Of a stretch of 16,212 nt of DNA, positions 1 to 7,093 are shown piece by piece. The notes below the pieces were generated by a model, which had not been told where the DNA came from, did not search any database, and saw only the letters and a list, made by a program, of their open reading frames with translations. The DNA comes from Clostridia bacterium. Its GTDB lineage: Bacteria > Bacillota > Clostridia > RGIG6154. Both the position numbers and the translations under genes were made by a program. Each line of letters begins with the position of its first letter. The stretch's first letter is position 1. The stretch covers positions 1 to 16,212 of the forward strand of contig JAGARF010000092.1 of NCBI GenBank assembly GCA_017622395.1, given 5' to 3'.

Positions 1-485
1 CCACCGTATGCATAAAATGCATATGCAGGTATTCTTTCTACACCTTCTCCAAATATAAGCTCTATGCCATTTCCTGATTTCCCTGCATAATCAAACTGCT
101 GACTTGCATTTGTAAAATCAGCTACACTTTTTGCATTCCATATTATTTTTTCAAGAGCCCTTGCCTGATAAAAAGCAATTTCTCCTATTGTTGTCACATC
201 TTTGCCTATTGTTATTTCTGTTAATGCATCGCAACCTCTGAATGCCTCTCTTGCAACAGATGTAACACCCTCACTGATAACAACCTTTTTGATTTCCGAT
301 TTGTGATTTTTCCAGGGTATGCTTGTTGACATTTCACCTGCCCCTGATATTTCGAGTACACCATCATCACTCAATACCCATTCAAGATTAGTTCCACACT
401 CACCTGACTGCTCTGCATTTACCGGTAAAGCTGTACCTGAAACTGCAAACAAAATTAAAAGAATACCATATATTATTTTTTTCAT
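1..485 (-). CDS. Secreted BspA-like leucine-rich repeat protein, N-terminal part (runs off left edge)
   Basis: I translated this by hand: 161 codons run from an ATG at 485 (minus strand) without a stop to the window edge, so the C-terminus is missing. An AGGAGGG ribosome site lies just upstream. Residues 1-24 form a signal peptide: MKK, then a hydrophobic stretch, then an Ala-type cleavage site near VNAEQ. The mature start has a Cys-containing segment ending in an EISGAGEM motif, common at the front of BspA-like proteins. It is followed by repeats such as VVISEGVTSVAREAFRGC and ITIGKDVTTIGEIAF, which match the LRR_5 pattern. The product is expected to be exported, with a role in binding or adhesion; the ligand is not inferable. 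Its own promoter lies at 643-671. The family call is secure, the function is not. Confidence 0.85.
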   Translation of the reverse strand, partial: MKKIIYGILLILFAVSGTALPVNAEQSGECGTNLEWVLSDDGVLEISGAGEMSTSIPWKNHKSEIKKVVISEGVTSVAREAFRGCDALTEITIGKDVTTIGEIAFYQARALEKIIWNAKSVADFTNASQQFDYAGKSGNGIELIFGEGVERIPAYAFYAYG

Positions 486-508
486 GATTGACCCTCCTAA
501 AAAATAAT

Positions 509-531
509 GAGCAGAAAAAAATCACCTGCTC
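509..531 (-). promoter_or_regulatory. Leader hairpin with U-rich tail directly before the LRR gene RBS
   Basis: GAGCAG at 509-514 and CTGCTC at 526-531 form a 6-bp stem. On the minus strand the hairpin is followed by ATTATTTTTT and then the AGGAGGG ribosome site of the LRR gene. Seen: hairpin plus T-run within about 25 nt of the start codon. Inference: an intrinsic-terminator-like attenuator or a translation-modulating stem. The stem is short, so it may be only a weak structure. Confidence 0.4.
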
Positions 532-642
532 TTATATAAGATTATTTCTTTAACTTTTCCCAGCTTTCCGCTTTTCAGCTATTTTTCTTCAACAATATCA
601 CATACTGCAACAATGTTTAAGCTTCAAGTTTCTCTATTGCTG

Positions 643-671
643 ATTATAACAGAAAAACTGCTTGAAATCAA
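643..671 (-). promoter_or_regulatory. Sigma-A-like promoter of the LRR gene
   Basis: On the minus strand TTGATT (671-666) is followed by a 17-nt spacer and TATAAT (648-643), preceded by TG one base upstream (extended -10). Transcription would start near 636, giving a leader of about 150 nt before the LRR start codon. The -35 lies inside the terminator hairpin of the upstream kinase gene. I recognised no known riboswitch in the leader. Confidence 0.7.
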
Positions 672-679
672 GCAGTTTT
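654..679 (-). terminator. Intrinsic terminator of the response regulator / kinase operon
   Basis: Perfect 12-bp arms, AAAACTGCTTGA at 654-665 and TCAAGCAGTTTT at 668-679, are followed on the minus strand by a T-run. The kinase TGA stop codon (670-668) lies within the hairpin. Downstream elements overlap it: the -35 of the LRR promoter is in its apical part. Confidence 0.85.
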
Positions 680-2095
680 AAAATCTATCCAGAAGTTTGT
701 TCCGTTTATTTTGTCTGAGGTTACGCCGTATTTAAAATTATGACGGGTTAAAATTTCTTTAACAATGGAAAGACCTATTCCCGTACCTGCAATTCGTCTT
801 CTTCCGCTTTTGTCGATTTTATAATATCTGTCCCAGATATGTCTTATGTCTTCAGGCTCTATAACATCACCAAAGTTTCTCACATTGAAAACTCCGTTTT
901 CTGTTAATACTATATCAACCGTCTGTGTATCAATACTGTGGTTTATTGCATTGTCAACTAAGTTGCACACAACCTGTTCAAGTCTTGCATAATCACCTGT
1001 TACCATTACATCTTCAGCTAAATTCATATTAAACACAAAGCCCTGCTGTGTATATATATCATACCTTTCCATAAGTTTTTTTAGCATTTTGGTAAGATTA
1101 AATTCTTCAAATGCAAAGTCAAGCTTATCTGCCTGAAGTCTTGAAAGGTCAAGCATATTTGTTATAAGGCCTGAAAGCCTGTCCGTTTCGTCTATTATAA
1201 TTCCCAGCTGTTTTTCTCGCTTTTCGGGAATATCTCCTGAAAGGTCGCGGATTGTTTCTGCATAACCTTTTATCATAGTAAGAGGTGTCCTTAATTCGTG
1301 AGAAACATTTGCAATTAAATCTTTTCTTATACTGTCCACCTTGCCAAGCTCTTTAGTCATTTCATTGAAATCGTTGGTTAAAACTCCAAGCTCATCCGCA
1401 TTTTCAACCTGAAGATTAACATCATAATTTCCTGCCGCAACCTGTCTTGCCGCAACAGAAAGCTTTCGTATTGGCTTTGTTATGGTTGACGCAAATGCAA
1501 AAGCAAGCACAAGTGACACAACTAAAACAACCAGCATTATAACAACAAAAAGTCTGCCGAGTATATCTGCCGTTGACTGTATCGGCACAAGAGATGACCT
1601 TGTTGCAACATAGTAATTCACATCTCCTGCTTTGAATTTGTTTATAAGCATTATTGCGTTGTCCTGTTCCTTCTGTTGCTCCTCCTTCGGTTTAATTTTC
1701 AGAACCTTTGAGTTTTCTCCTGTTTCAATCATTTCCTTAACTGCATTTGTTGCAACAATGCTTGACATCATATTGCCAAAGCTCATTCTTATTCTTGAAT
1801 CATTCTGCATAAAGTACATATACGGGGAAACAATTATTTTTCCCTCGTTGTCGAAAATCTCAACAAACAAGTCATTTTCTCTGCTTATTTCAAGAAGCTT
1901 TTCGTAGTTTTCGGTTATATCGCCCTTTGAGAGAGTTTTTACAATATCAACCTGAACCTTTTTAACATCAAGCTCTTTTGTGTACTCATAAAAATCCTGC
2001 AGGAAAACAACACCAAGAAGCCACATAATAATAAGAATTACCGAAACAACCCCTATCATATAGCCCCAGGTTTTAAATTTTATGGATTTAAGCAT
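668..2095 (-). CDS. Membrane sensor histidine kinase (HAMP-HisKA-HATPase)
   Basis: Sensor partner of the response regulator encoded just upstream. Numbering below is for the 477-aa form starting at 2101. Order: TM helix about 13-35, extracytoplasmic domain about 36-182, TM helix about 183-206, HAMP about 205-257, HisKA with phospho-accepting H268 in NVSHELRTPLTMIKGY, and HATPase_c with N-box NLVDNAINHS (380-389) and G2 box GTGIGLSIVKEI (439-450). The G1 position reads VRNFGDVI instead of DxGxG, an Asn variant seen in some Firmicute kinases. I prefer ATG 2095 (475 aa) because GAGG is 9 nt away. ATG 2101 is only 3 nt from it. The gene overlaps the regulator by 8-14 nt, so the two are coupled. 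The signal sensed cannot be told. Confidence 0.93.
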   Translation of the reverse strand: MLKSIKFKTWGYMIGVVSVILIIMWLLGVVFLQDFYEYTKELDVKKVQVDIVKTLSKGDITENYEKLLEISRENDLFVEIFDNEGKIIVSPYMYFMQNDSRIRMSFGNMMSSIVATNAVKEMIETGENSKVLKIKPKEEQQKEQDNAIMLINKFKAGDVNYYVATRSSLVPIQSTADILGRLFVVIMLVVLVVSLVLAFAFASTITKPIRKLSVAARQVAAGNYDVNLQVENADELGVLTNDFNEMTKELGKVDSIRKDLIANVSHELRTPLTMIKGYAETIRDLSGDIPEKREKQLGIIIDETDRLSGLITNMLDLSRLQADKLDFAFEEFNLTKMLKKLMERYDIYTQQGFVFNMNLAEDVMVTGDYARLEQVVCNLVDNAINHSIDTQTVDIVLTENGVFNVRNFGDVIEPEDIRHIWDRYYKIDKSGRRRIAGTGIGLSIVKEILTRHNFKYGVTSDKINGTNFWIDFKTA

Positions 2096-2768
2096 TGTCA
2101 TCCACCTCTAATTTATAGCCAATACTCCATATTGTTTTAATGTAGTTTCTGTATGGCTCAATGCTGTTTCTCAGCATTTTTATGTGCGTATCAACGGTTC
2201 TGTCATCACCGAAAAATTCGTACCCCCATATGGTGCTTAAAATTTTCTCTCTTGATAAAACAATGTTCTGGTTTTTAACCATATAAACTAGAATGTCAAA
2301 TTCCTTTGGTGTTAAGGTTATCTGCTTACCGTCAACCAAAACCTTTCTGCCTGTTTCGTCAATTTCAATTCCGGGGATTTTTAAAACTCCCTGTTTTTCA
2401 GCTATAGCTCCGCTTCTTTTCAAAACAGCCTTAACTCTCGCAACAAGTTCTTTAGGACTGAAAGGCTTTGTTATATAATCATCAACTCCCATTTCAAAAC
2501 CAAAAAGCTTATCGTACTCTTCCCCTCTTGCACTAAGCATAATAACAGGCACATTGGAAAACTTTCTCACTTCTCTTACAACAGTAAAACCGTCAACCTT
2601 TGGCATCATTATATCAAGCACAACTACATCAAATTCGTCATTCTTAATTTTTTCAATAGCTTCCATACCGTCAGCCGCCTCGTCGTATGTATAGCCCTCA
2701 AAATCAAGGTATTCCTTTATTATATCTCTTATTCTTTCTTCATCGTCAACAATAAGTACATTATACAC
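2088..2768 (-). CDS. OmpR/PhoB-family response regulator
   Basis: 226 aa, normal for the family. The receiver domain (about 1-118) has acidic pocket D8-D9, phospho-acceptor D52 in VVVLDIMMP, switch S79 and conserved K101. A winged-helix DNA-binding domain (about 130-222) contains LTPKEFDILVYM and RTVDTHIKMLRNSIE. The start is GTG at 2768, supported by GAGGTG 5-8 nt upstream. An ATG two bases away is out of frame. It is the first gene of an operon with the histidine kinase that overlaps its 3' end. Being first, with an inverted repeat upstream, it may regulate itself. Regulated genes are unknown. The neighbouring LRR gene or hydrolase are possible targets but nothing in the sequence shows this. 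Confidence 0.95.
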   Translation of the reverse strand: MYNVLIVDDEERIRDIIKEYLDFEGYTYDEAADGMEAIEKIKNDEFDVVVLDIMMPKVDGFTVVREVRKFSNVPVIMLSARGEEYDKLFGFEMGVDDYITKPFSPKELVARVKAVLKRSGAIAEKQGVLKIPGIEIDETGRKVLVDGKQITLTPKEFDILVYMVKNQNIVLSREKILSTIWGYEFFGDDRTVDTHIKMLRNSIEPYRNYIKTIWSIGYKLEVDDNA

Positions 2769-2785
2769 ATTATCACCTCTATCTT

Positions 2786-2794
2786 ATTATAACA
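2786..2794 (-). promoter_or_regulatory. Candidate extended -10 for the response regulator operon
   Basis: On the minus strand TGT precedes TATAAT (2791-2786). No good -35 sits at 17 nt, so this relies on the extended -10. The start site would fall almost on the ribosome site, giving a very short leader. The main promoter could instead be further upstream. Confidence 0.4.
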
Positions 2795-2821
2795 TATCAT
2801 CTTAACATTTCCTATGTATTT

Positions 2822-2854
2822 TTTGTGAAATTTTGAAATATTATTTTTCACAAA
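2822..2854. repeat. 9-bp inverted repeat upstream of the response regulator
   Basis: TTTGTGAAA (2822-2830) and TTTCACAAA (2846-2854) are perfect inverted copies with a 15-nt AT-rich centre. They lie between the hydrolase terminator and the putative -10 of the regulator gene. It could be an operator, for example an autoregulatory site for the OmpR-type regulator. Chance in AT-rich DNA cannot be excluded. Confidence 0.4.
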
Positions 2855-2861
2855 TAAATAA

Positions 2862-2882
2862 GGGAACAGTTTACCTGTCCCC
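2862..2882 (-). terminator. Intrinsic terminator after the glycoside hydrolase gene
   Basis: GGGAACAG (2862-2869) and CTGTCCCC (2875-2882) pair fully in the minus-strand RNA (one G-U pair). The stem is followed by the T-rich tract complementary to 2851-2861. It begins 5 nt after the TAA of the hydrolase gene. Confidence 0.75.
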
Positions 2883-2887
2883 ATTTT

Positions 2888-4651
2888 TTACAACATTTCT
2901 GCCATTTTATCAAGTTTTCCTGCAAAGATTTCGCTTCCTACTGCTCTGTTTTCTTTTTTCCACAGTCTTAAAAATTCTGCTTTAAGCTTTAAAATTTCCT
3001 CTTTAAGCTCTGTATCCTTCCTTTCATTAAGGATGCACTCAATAAACTTCGCCGTAAGTATTACCATATGGCAGTTACATATAATTTCTTCTATGTACGG
3101 TGTTTTCTTATTCAATGCAAGCAATTCTTTTTTTATGTTCTGCATATAATCAACAATCTGCAAGCAAGACACAGGTTCAATAAAGGTTTCTTTGCCATTT
3201 AAAATTCTTGACAGATCATCTAAAAGCACTGTACTGTCCCAGATGCTGCAATTTTCCAGAATATAATAATTGCAAAGCTTTCGCAGAATTGCACCAACCT
3301 TGTTGCCGTCAAACAAGAATTCATCCGCATAATCAATCACATATTTAAGTATGTTTCTATTCATTTTTGAATACGGCGTATGAGTGAAAGGCTCAAGTGC
3401 TAACGGCACTTTGTAATTCCAGGAACAACAAGCTCCGTATATATATGACAAAAAGCTCATTACAGTAAACTGCGGATGCCCGCCGTTGCCCCAATCAGTC
3501 AGGAGCATACCTTCTCCCTTATGAACAATACATGCCTTAGCGGCTGACTCTATGTTATAGACCATATTTTCAAATCTGCCTGTATAGCTTCCCCAGCTCG
3601 ATGTTCCTGGACAGGTATAGAATTTAAGTCCGTGCTTTTTTAAAAATCCGCATCTTTCCATAAATGGGAATTCTTCCTCATATCCCCAATCAAGAACAAT
3701 ACAATTGGGATTTATATCCTTTATAGATTCAGGATGGCTAAATACAATATCGTCCCAGAACATTGGTATTTTGTTATATTTTTCATTTGAAAGCTCTATA
3801 ATCCTGTTAAGATAATCAAGATAAACCTTGCCTTTACCATATTTTTCACAGGCATCTTTTGTTTCGCCCATTCCAAGCTCAATGGGTTCGTCTAATCCGA
3901 CATTGAAAAACTCTGAGTCGAAATAAGGCAACAAATCTCCGTATATAGTATCCACAAGCTCTAACGATTCTTTCTTTAAAGGATTAAGGGTTGAGGAGTT
4001 TTTGCCATCCTCTCTTGTTATGCCAAGAGGCTTTAATTCCTCTTTTTTAAGCCACTCACCCATATGTCCCAATCCGTTCTGGTTAGGAACAAGCTCTATA
4101 AAACGGTCCTCGCAATATTTCTTTATTTCTATAATCTCTTCTTTTGTTATGGGCATCATATCCTTACAATATTCAGCGAAGTGGTCATATTCAAAAACCA
4201 GATTTTCAAGATATAGCTGAAGTTGATTATATTTAAGGTCTGCCATAATATCAACGAGTTTAAAAAGCGTTTCTTTTAAAGGAACTTTTCCACGGCTTAT
4301 ATCTATCATTATCCCTCTCTCTTTTATCATAGGATAATCGTGAATTTTTTGTTTTTCTGTTTCTTTAAATCTAACAAGCTGTTTGAGAGTTGATACCGCT
4401 CTGAAAGCACCTTCTGCACACGAAGATACAATAAGGATATTTTCGTCCACTTCCAGCACATACTCTTCTTTTTTAAGGCTTGCATCAGCATTAAATATAA
4501 TTTTTTGCTTTGCATCTGCGGAATAATTTAGAAAAGTTCTTAAATAATTCTCCACTTTTTTATCCGCAACCTCAAATGCATACTCATTGGCAAAAGCGAT
4601 CTTTTTGCCAAACCATTCCTGATTTTGCACCTGTGGTAAAATTTCCATCAT
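2888..4651 (-). CDS. Cytoplasmic glycoside hydrolase family 20-like protein (putative beta-N-acetylhexosaminidase)
   Basis: 587 aa without signal peptide or membrane segment, so it probably acts in the cytosol on imported oligosaccharides. The N-terminal part (about 20-105) resembles the GH20 zincin-like domain. A TIM-barrel begins with IKERGIMIDISRGKVP (109-124), the family's conserved-Arg segment. FFNVGLDEP (248-256) gives the acidic pair D254-E255 at the place of the GH20 catalytic Asp-Glu, though the usual GGDE is changed to GLDE. Aromatic motifs MFWDD (297-301) and LLTDWGNGG (383-391) follow, as in the barrel's late strands. A helical C-terminal region (about 430-587) is of unknown role. 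A GGGAGGG ribosome site precedes two adjacent ATGs (4651 and 4648). The second has the better spacing. Substrate is uncertain: GlcNAc or GalNAc is expected from the family, but this branch is divergent. Confidence 0.75.
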   Translation of the reverse strand: MMEILPQVQNQEWFGKKIAFANEYAFEVADKKVENYLRTFLNYSADAKQKIIFNADASLKKEEYVLEVDENILIVSSCAEGAFRAVSTLKQLVRFKETEKQKIHDYPMIKERGIMIDISRGKVPLKETLFKLVDIMADLKYNQLQLYLENLVFEYDHFAEYCKDMMPITKEEIIEIKKYCEDRFIELVPNQNGLGHMGEWLKKEELKPLGITREDGKNSSTLNPLKKESLELVDTIYGDLLPYFDSEFFNVGLDEPIELGMGETKDACEKYGKGKVYLDYLNRIIELSNEKYNKIPMFWDDIVFSHPESIKDINPNCIVLDWGYEEEFPFMERCGFLKKHGLKFYTCPGTSSWGSYTGRFENMVYNIESAAKACIVHKGEGMLLTDWGNGGHPQFTVMSFLSYIYGACCSWNYKVPLALEPFTHTPYSKMNRNILKYVIDYADEFLFDGNKVGAILRKLCNYYILENCSIWDSTVLLDDLSRILNGKETFIEPVSCLQIVDYMQNIKKELLALNKKTPYIEEIICNCHMVILTAKFIECILNERKDTELKEEILKLKAEFLRLWKKENRAVGSEIFAGKLDKMAEML

Positions 4652-4715
4652 ATTCCCTCCCTATTTTATATATTTAAAGTTTATCATTGCACCAAAGAAA
4701 AGTCAAGAAAAAGAA

Positions 4716-4747
4716 CAATTTCAAATTGACAATCACTGCTTGTAGTG
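4716..4747 (+). promoter_or_regulatory. Two dyads over the eda-kdgK promoter (operator candidates)
   Basis: CAATTTCAAATTG (4716-4728) is an odd palindrome overlapping the -35 box. CACT (4734-4737) and AGTG (4744-4747) form a second dyad inside the -35/-10 spacer. A protein bound at either site would block polymerase, so these are repressor-operator candidates. The binding protein is unknown. Confidence 0.4.
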
Positions 4748-4754
4748 CTATAAT
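4726..4754 (+). promoter_or_regulatory. Perfect consensus sigma-A promoter of the eda-kdgK operon
   Basis: TTGACA (4726-4731), a 17-nt spacer and TATAAT (4749-4754), with no deviation from consensus. Transcription should start near 4761, giving a short leader of about 32 nt with AAAGGAGAG before ATG 4793. Confidence 0.93.
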
Positions 4755-4792
4755 TTAATAAATACAATTTATTTCTAAAGGAGAGAAAATAT

Positions 4793-5758
4793 ATGGATAT
4801 GTTAAAGCAAATTTCTGACATAGGTATTGTTCCTGTAATTAAAATTACAGATGTAAACAAAGCTGTACCTCTTGCAAAAGCATTAATCGACGGTGGTCTT
4901 CCAATCGCTGAAATCACATTCAGAACAGATGCTGCGGAAGATGCAATCAAAGCTGTTTCAAAAGCTTTCCCTGATATGCTCGTAGGTGCAGGCACAGTTC
5001 TTACAATTGATCAGGCTAAAAGAGCAAAAGATGCCGGTGCTAAATTTATTGTAAGCCCTGGCTTTAACCCAAAGGTTGTTTCATGGTGCCTGGAAAACGA
5101 CATTATTCCAACACCCGGTTGCACATCACCAACAGAAATTGAACAAGCTTTAGAGCTTGGACTTAAAGTTGTTAAATTCTTCCCTGCTGAACAGAGCGGC
5201 GGTATTGCAAAAATCAAAGCTCTTTCTGCTCCTTACGGAAATCTTAAATTTATTCCAACAGGCGGAATTGACGCATCAAATCTTTTAAGCTACATCACAA
5301 ACAAAAAGATTTTAGCTTGCGGCGGAAGCTTTATGGTTAAAGAAGACTATATTGAAAACGAACAGTGGGATAAAATCACAGAGCTTACAAAAGAAGCTGT
5401 TAAAACAATGCTCAGCTTTAAGATTGCTCACATCGGTATTAACTCAGAAAATGCTGACGAGGCTAAGAAGGTTGCAGAAATGCTCTCTTTAGTTACAGGT
5501 CTGCCAATAACAAAAGACGGCGAAAAGAGTGTATTTGCAGGAACAGAATTTGAGGTTATGAAATCAATGGGCAGAGGCAAATGCGGTCATATTGCAATTT
5601 CTACAACAAGTGTTGACAGAGCTGTTTACCACCTTTCTGCAAAAGGCGTTCAGTTTGATGAAGATTCTGCAACATATAATGCAGACGGTTCAAGAAAATT
5701 CATATACATTAAGGAAGATATCGGCGGTTTCGGTATTCACCTGGTAGAATCTAAATAA
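4793..5758 (+). CDS. eda: KDPG/KHG aldolase with C-terminal VOC-like domain
   Basis: Cleaves 2-keto-3-deoxy-6-phosphogluconate to pyruvate and glyceraldehyde 3-phosphate, and possibly 4-hydroxy-2-oxoglutarate as well. Residues 1-206 are a complete class I aldolase: GIVPVIKI (11-18), E40 and R44 in AEITFRT, GAGTV (65-69), TPGCTSPTE (107-115) and Schiff-base lysine K128 in VVKFFPAE. The family normally ends near 205-215 aa; this protein has 321. The extra 115 residues resemble a vicinal-oxygen-chelate (glyoxalase-like) fold, with HIGIN (213), an E252/E254 strand, GHIAIS (266) and GIHLVE (315-319) in the places of metal ligands. The tail's function is unknown. ATG 4793 is set by AAAGGAGAG. The kinase follows 14 nt later in the same operon, as expected for hexuronate or pectin catabolism. 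Confidence 0.92.
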   Translation: MDMLKQISDIGIVPVIKITDVNKAVPLAKALIDGGLPIAEITFRTDAAEDAIKAVSKAFPDMLVGAGTVLTIDQAKRAKDAGAKFIVSPGFNPKVVSWCLENDIIPTPGCTSPTEIEQALELGLKVVKFFPAEQSGGIAKIKALSAPYGNLKFIPTGGIDASNLLSYITNKKILACGGSFMVKEDYIENEQWDKITELTKEAVKTMLSFKIAHIGINSENADEAKKVAEMLSLVTGLPITKDGEKSVFAGTEFEVMKSMGRGKCGHIAISTTSVDRAVYHLSAKGVQFDEDSATYNADGSRKFIYIKEDIGGFGIHLVESK

Positions 5759-5772
5759 AGGAGAGAGTACAT

Positions 5773-6801
5773 ATGAAAATAGTAACAATGGGTGAAATAA
5801 TGCTCAGACTTTCAACACCCGGTAACGAAAAATTCATTCAGGCAGACGAATTTGATGTTTGCTACGGCGGCGGTGAGGCAAATGTTGCAGTTTCACTTGC
5901 AAACTACGGCCACGATGCTGAATTTGTAACAAAGGTTCCTGAAAACCCAATCGGCGAATGTGCAGTAGCGGCACTCAGAAAAATGAATGTTGAAACAAAA
6001 CACATTGCCAAGGGCGGAGAAAGACTTGGTATCTATTTCTTAGAAACAGGTGCCGCTATGAGAGCTTCAAATGTTGTTTACGACAGAGCTCATTCTTCAA
6101 TCTCAACAGCAAAAGCAGAAGATTTCGATTTTGACGCAATCTTCGAGGGCTGTGATTGGTTCCATTTCACAGGTATCACACCTGCTGTTTCAGATGCTGC
6201 AGCAGAGCTTACAGAAGCAGCTCTTAAGGTTGCAAAAGCTAAAGGTGTAAAAGTTTCCTGTGACCTTAACTTCAGAAAAAAACTCTGGTCAAGCGAAAAG
6301 GCACAGAAAGTTATGTCTAATCTTATGCAGTATGTTGATGTTTGCATCGGTAACGAAGAAGACGCTGAAAAAGTTTTAGGCTTTAAACCGGGCAACACAG
6401 ATGTAACATCAGGTGAGCTTGAGCTTGCAGGTTACAAGAGCATTTTTGAACAGATGGTTGCTAAATTCAATTTTGAATATGTAATTTCATCACTCAGAGT
6501 TTCACACTCAGCATCAGATAACGGCTGGTCAGCTTGCATCTACTCAAGAGATACAAAGGAATTCTATCATTCAAGAGAATACAGAATTGCTCCTATCGTT
6601 GACAGAGTTGGCGGAGGCGACAGCTTTGCAGGCGGTACAATCTGCGGTTTCTTAGACGGCAAGAACTTCAAAGATGCCTTAGAATTCGGTGTTGCTGCAT
6701 CAGCACTTAAACACACAATCCCAGGCGACTTCAACTTAGTTTCAAGAAAAGATGTAGAAAACTTAGTTGGCGGCGACGGCTCAGGCAGAGTTCAGAGATA
6801 A
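5773..6801 (+). CDS. kdgK: 2-keto-3-deoxygluconate kinase, PfkB family
   Basis: Phosphorylates 2-keto-3-deoxygluconate with ATP to give the substrate of the aldolase encoded just before it. 342 aa, full length for PfkB sugar kinases. Seen: the N-terminal MGEIMLRLSTPG start typical of the group, GGGEANVAVSLA (32-43) as the first PfkB signature, CDLNFRKKLW (163-172) as in KdgK enzymes, and DRVGGGDSFAGG (277-288), the second signature with catalytic base D283 and the anion-hole glycines. GGAGAGAG precedes the start, 14 nt after the eda stop, so it is co-transcribed from the consensus promoter at 4726. No separate simple terminator follows; the palindromic element at 6818 probably ends the transcript. 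Fructokinase is a possible alternative, made unlikely by the pairing with eda. Confidence 0.9.
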   Translation: MKIVTMGEIMLRLSTPGNEKFIQADEFDVCYGGGEANVAVSLANYGHDAEFVTKVPENPIGECAVAALRKMNVETKHIAKGGERLGIYFLETGAAMRASNVVYDRAHSSISTAKAEDFDFDAIFEGCDWFHFTGITPAVSDAAAELTEAALKVAKAKGVKVSCDLNFRKKLWSSEKAQKVMSNLMQYVDVCIGNEEDAEKVLGFKPGNTDVTSGELELAGYKSIFEQMVAKFNFEYVISSLRVSHSASDNGWSACIYSRDTKEFYHSREYRIAPIVDRVGGGDSFAGGTICGFLDGKNFKDALEFGVAASALKHTIPGDFNLVSRKDVENLVGGDGSGRVQR

Positions 6802-7024
6802 TTTCTCATATTTACATAAAACCTCTCAATCAGTTAGCCGAGTGTTCTAAAGGACACTCGGCAACGAGATTAATTCCTGACGGAATTAGCGATATTACTG
6901 CGTAAAGATATTGTGCTACGCACAGAGATATTCCCTTCGGGAGTGAATTAATCTCATATCTCTGCGGAGCAATATCACTTTTGTGAAACAAAAATATCGT
7001 TCGAGCAAAAGCGAGAATATCACT

Positions 7025-7057
7025 AAAATATGGCAACCAAATCGGTTGCCATATTTT
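7025..7057. terminator. 14-bp perfect hairpin, probable bidirectional terminator
   Basis: AAAATATGGCAACC (7025-7038), loop AAATC, GGTTGCCATATTTT (7044-7057). A-rich and T-rich ends on both strands fit termination of both the kdgK transcript from the left and the AraC-family gene from the right. It sits inside the palindromic element, so it may have arrived with it. Confidence 0.65.
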
Positions 7058-7073
7058 ACTTTTATAACAAAGA

Positions 7074-7093
7074 AAGTGTCCTTAAGGACACTT
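7074..7093. repeat. Perfect 20-bp palindrome at the right end of the element
   Basis: AAGTGTCC, TTAA, GGACACTT: a perfect palindrome that matches, with two changes in the core, the hairpin at 6837-6862 near the opposite end. This supports the two ends being related subterminal repeats. Confidence 0.8.

Noticed and set aside
319..507. 62-aa plus-strand ORF at the left end
   Set aside because: Antisense to the N-terminus of the LRR protein, which has a signal peptide, ribosome site and promoter.
485..642. Known riboswitch in the LRR leader
   Set aside because: I could not match the leader to any class I know; only the terminal hairpin is supported.
1632..1907. 91-aa plus-strand ORF within the kinase gene
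   Set aside because: Antisense to the kinase sensor domain. No ribosome site or recognisable family.
4684..4995. 103-aa minus-strand ORF over the eda start
   Set aside because: It is antisense to eda and to its consensus promoter, with no start signal; a shadow of biased codon use.
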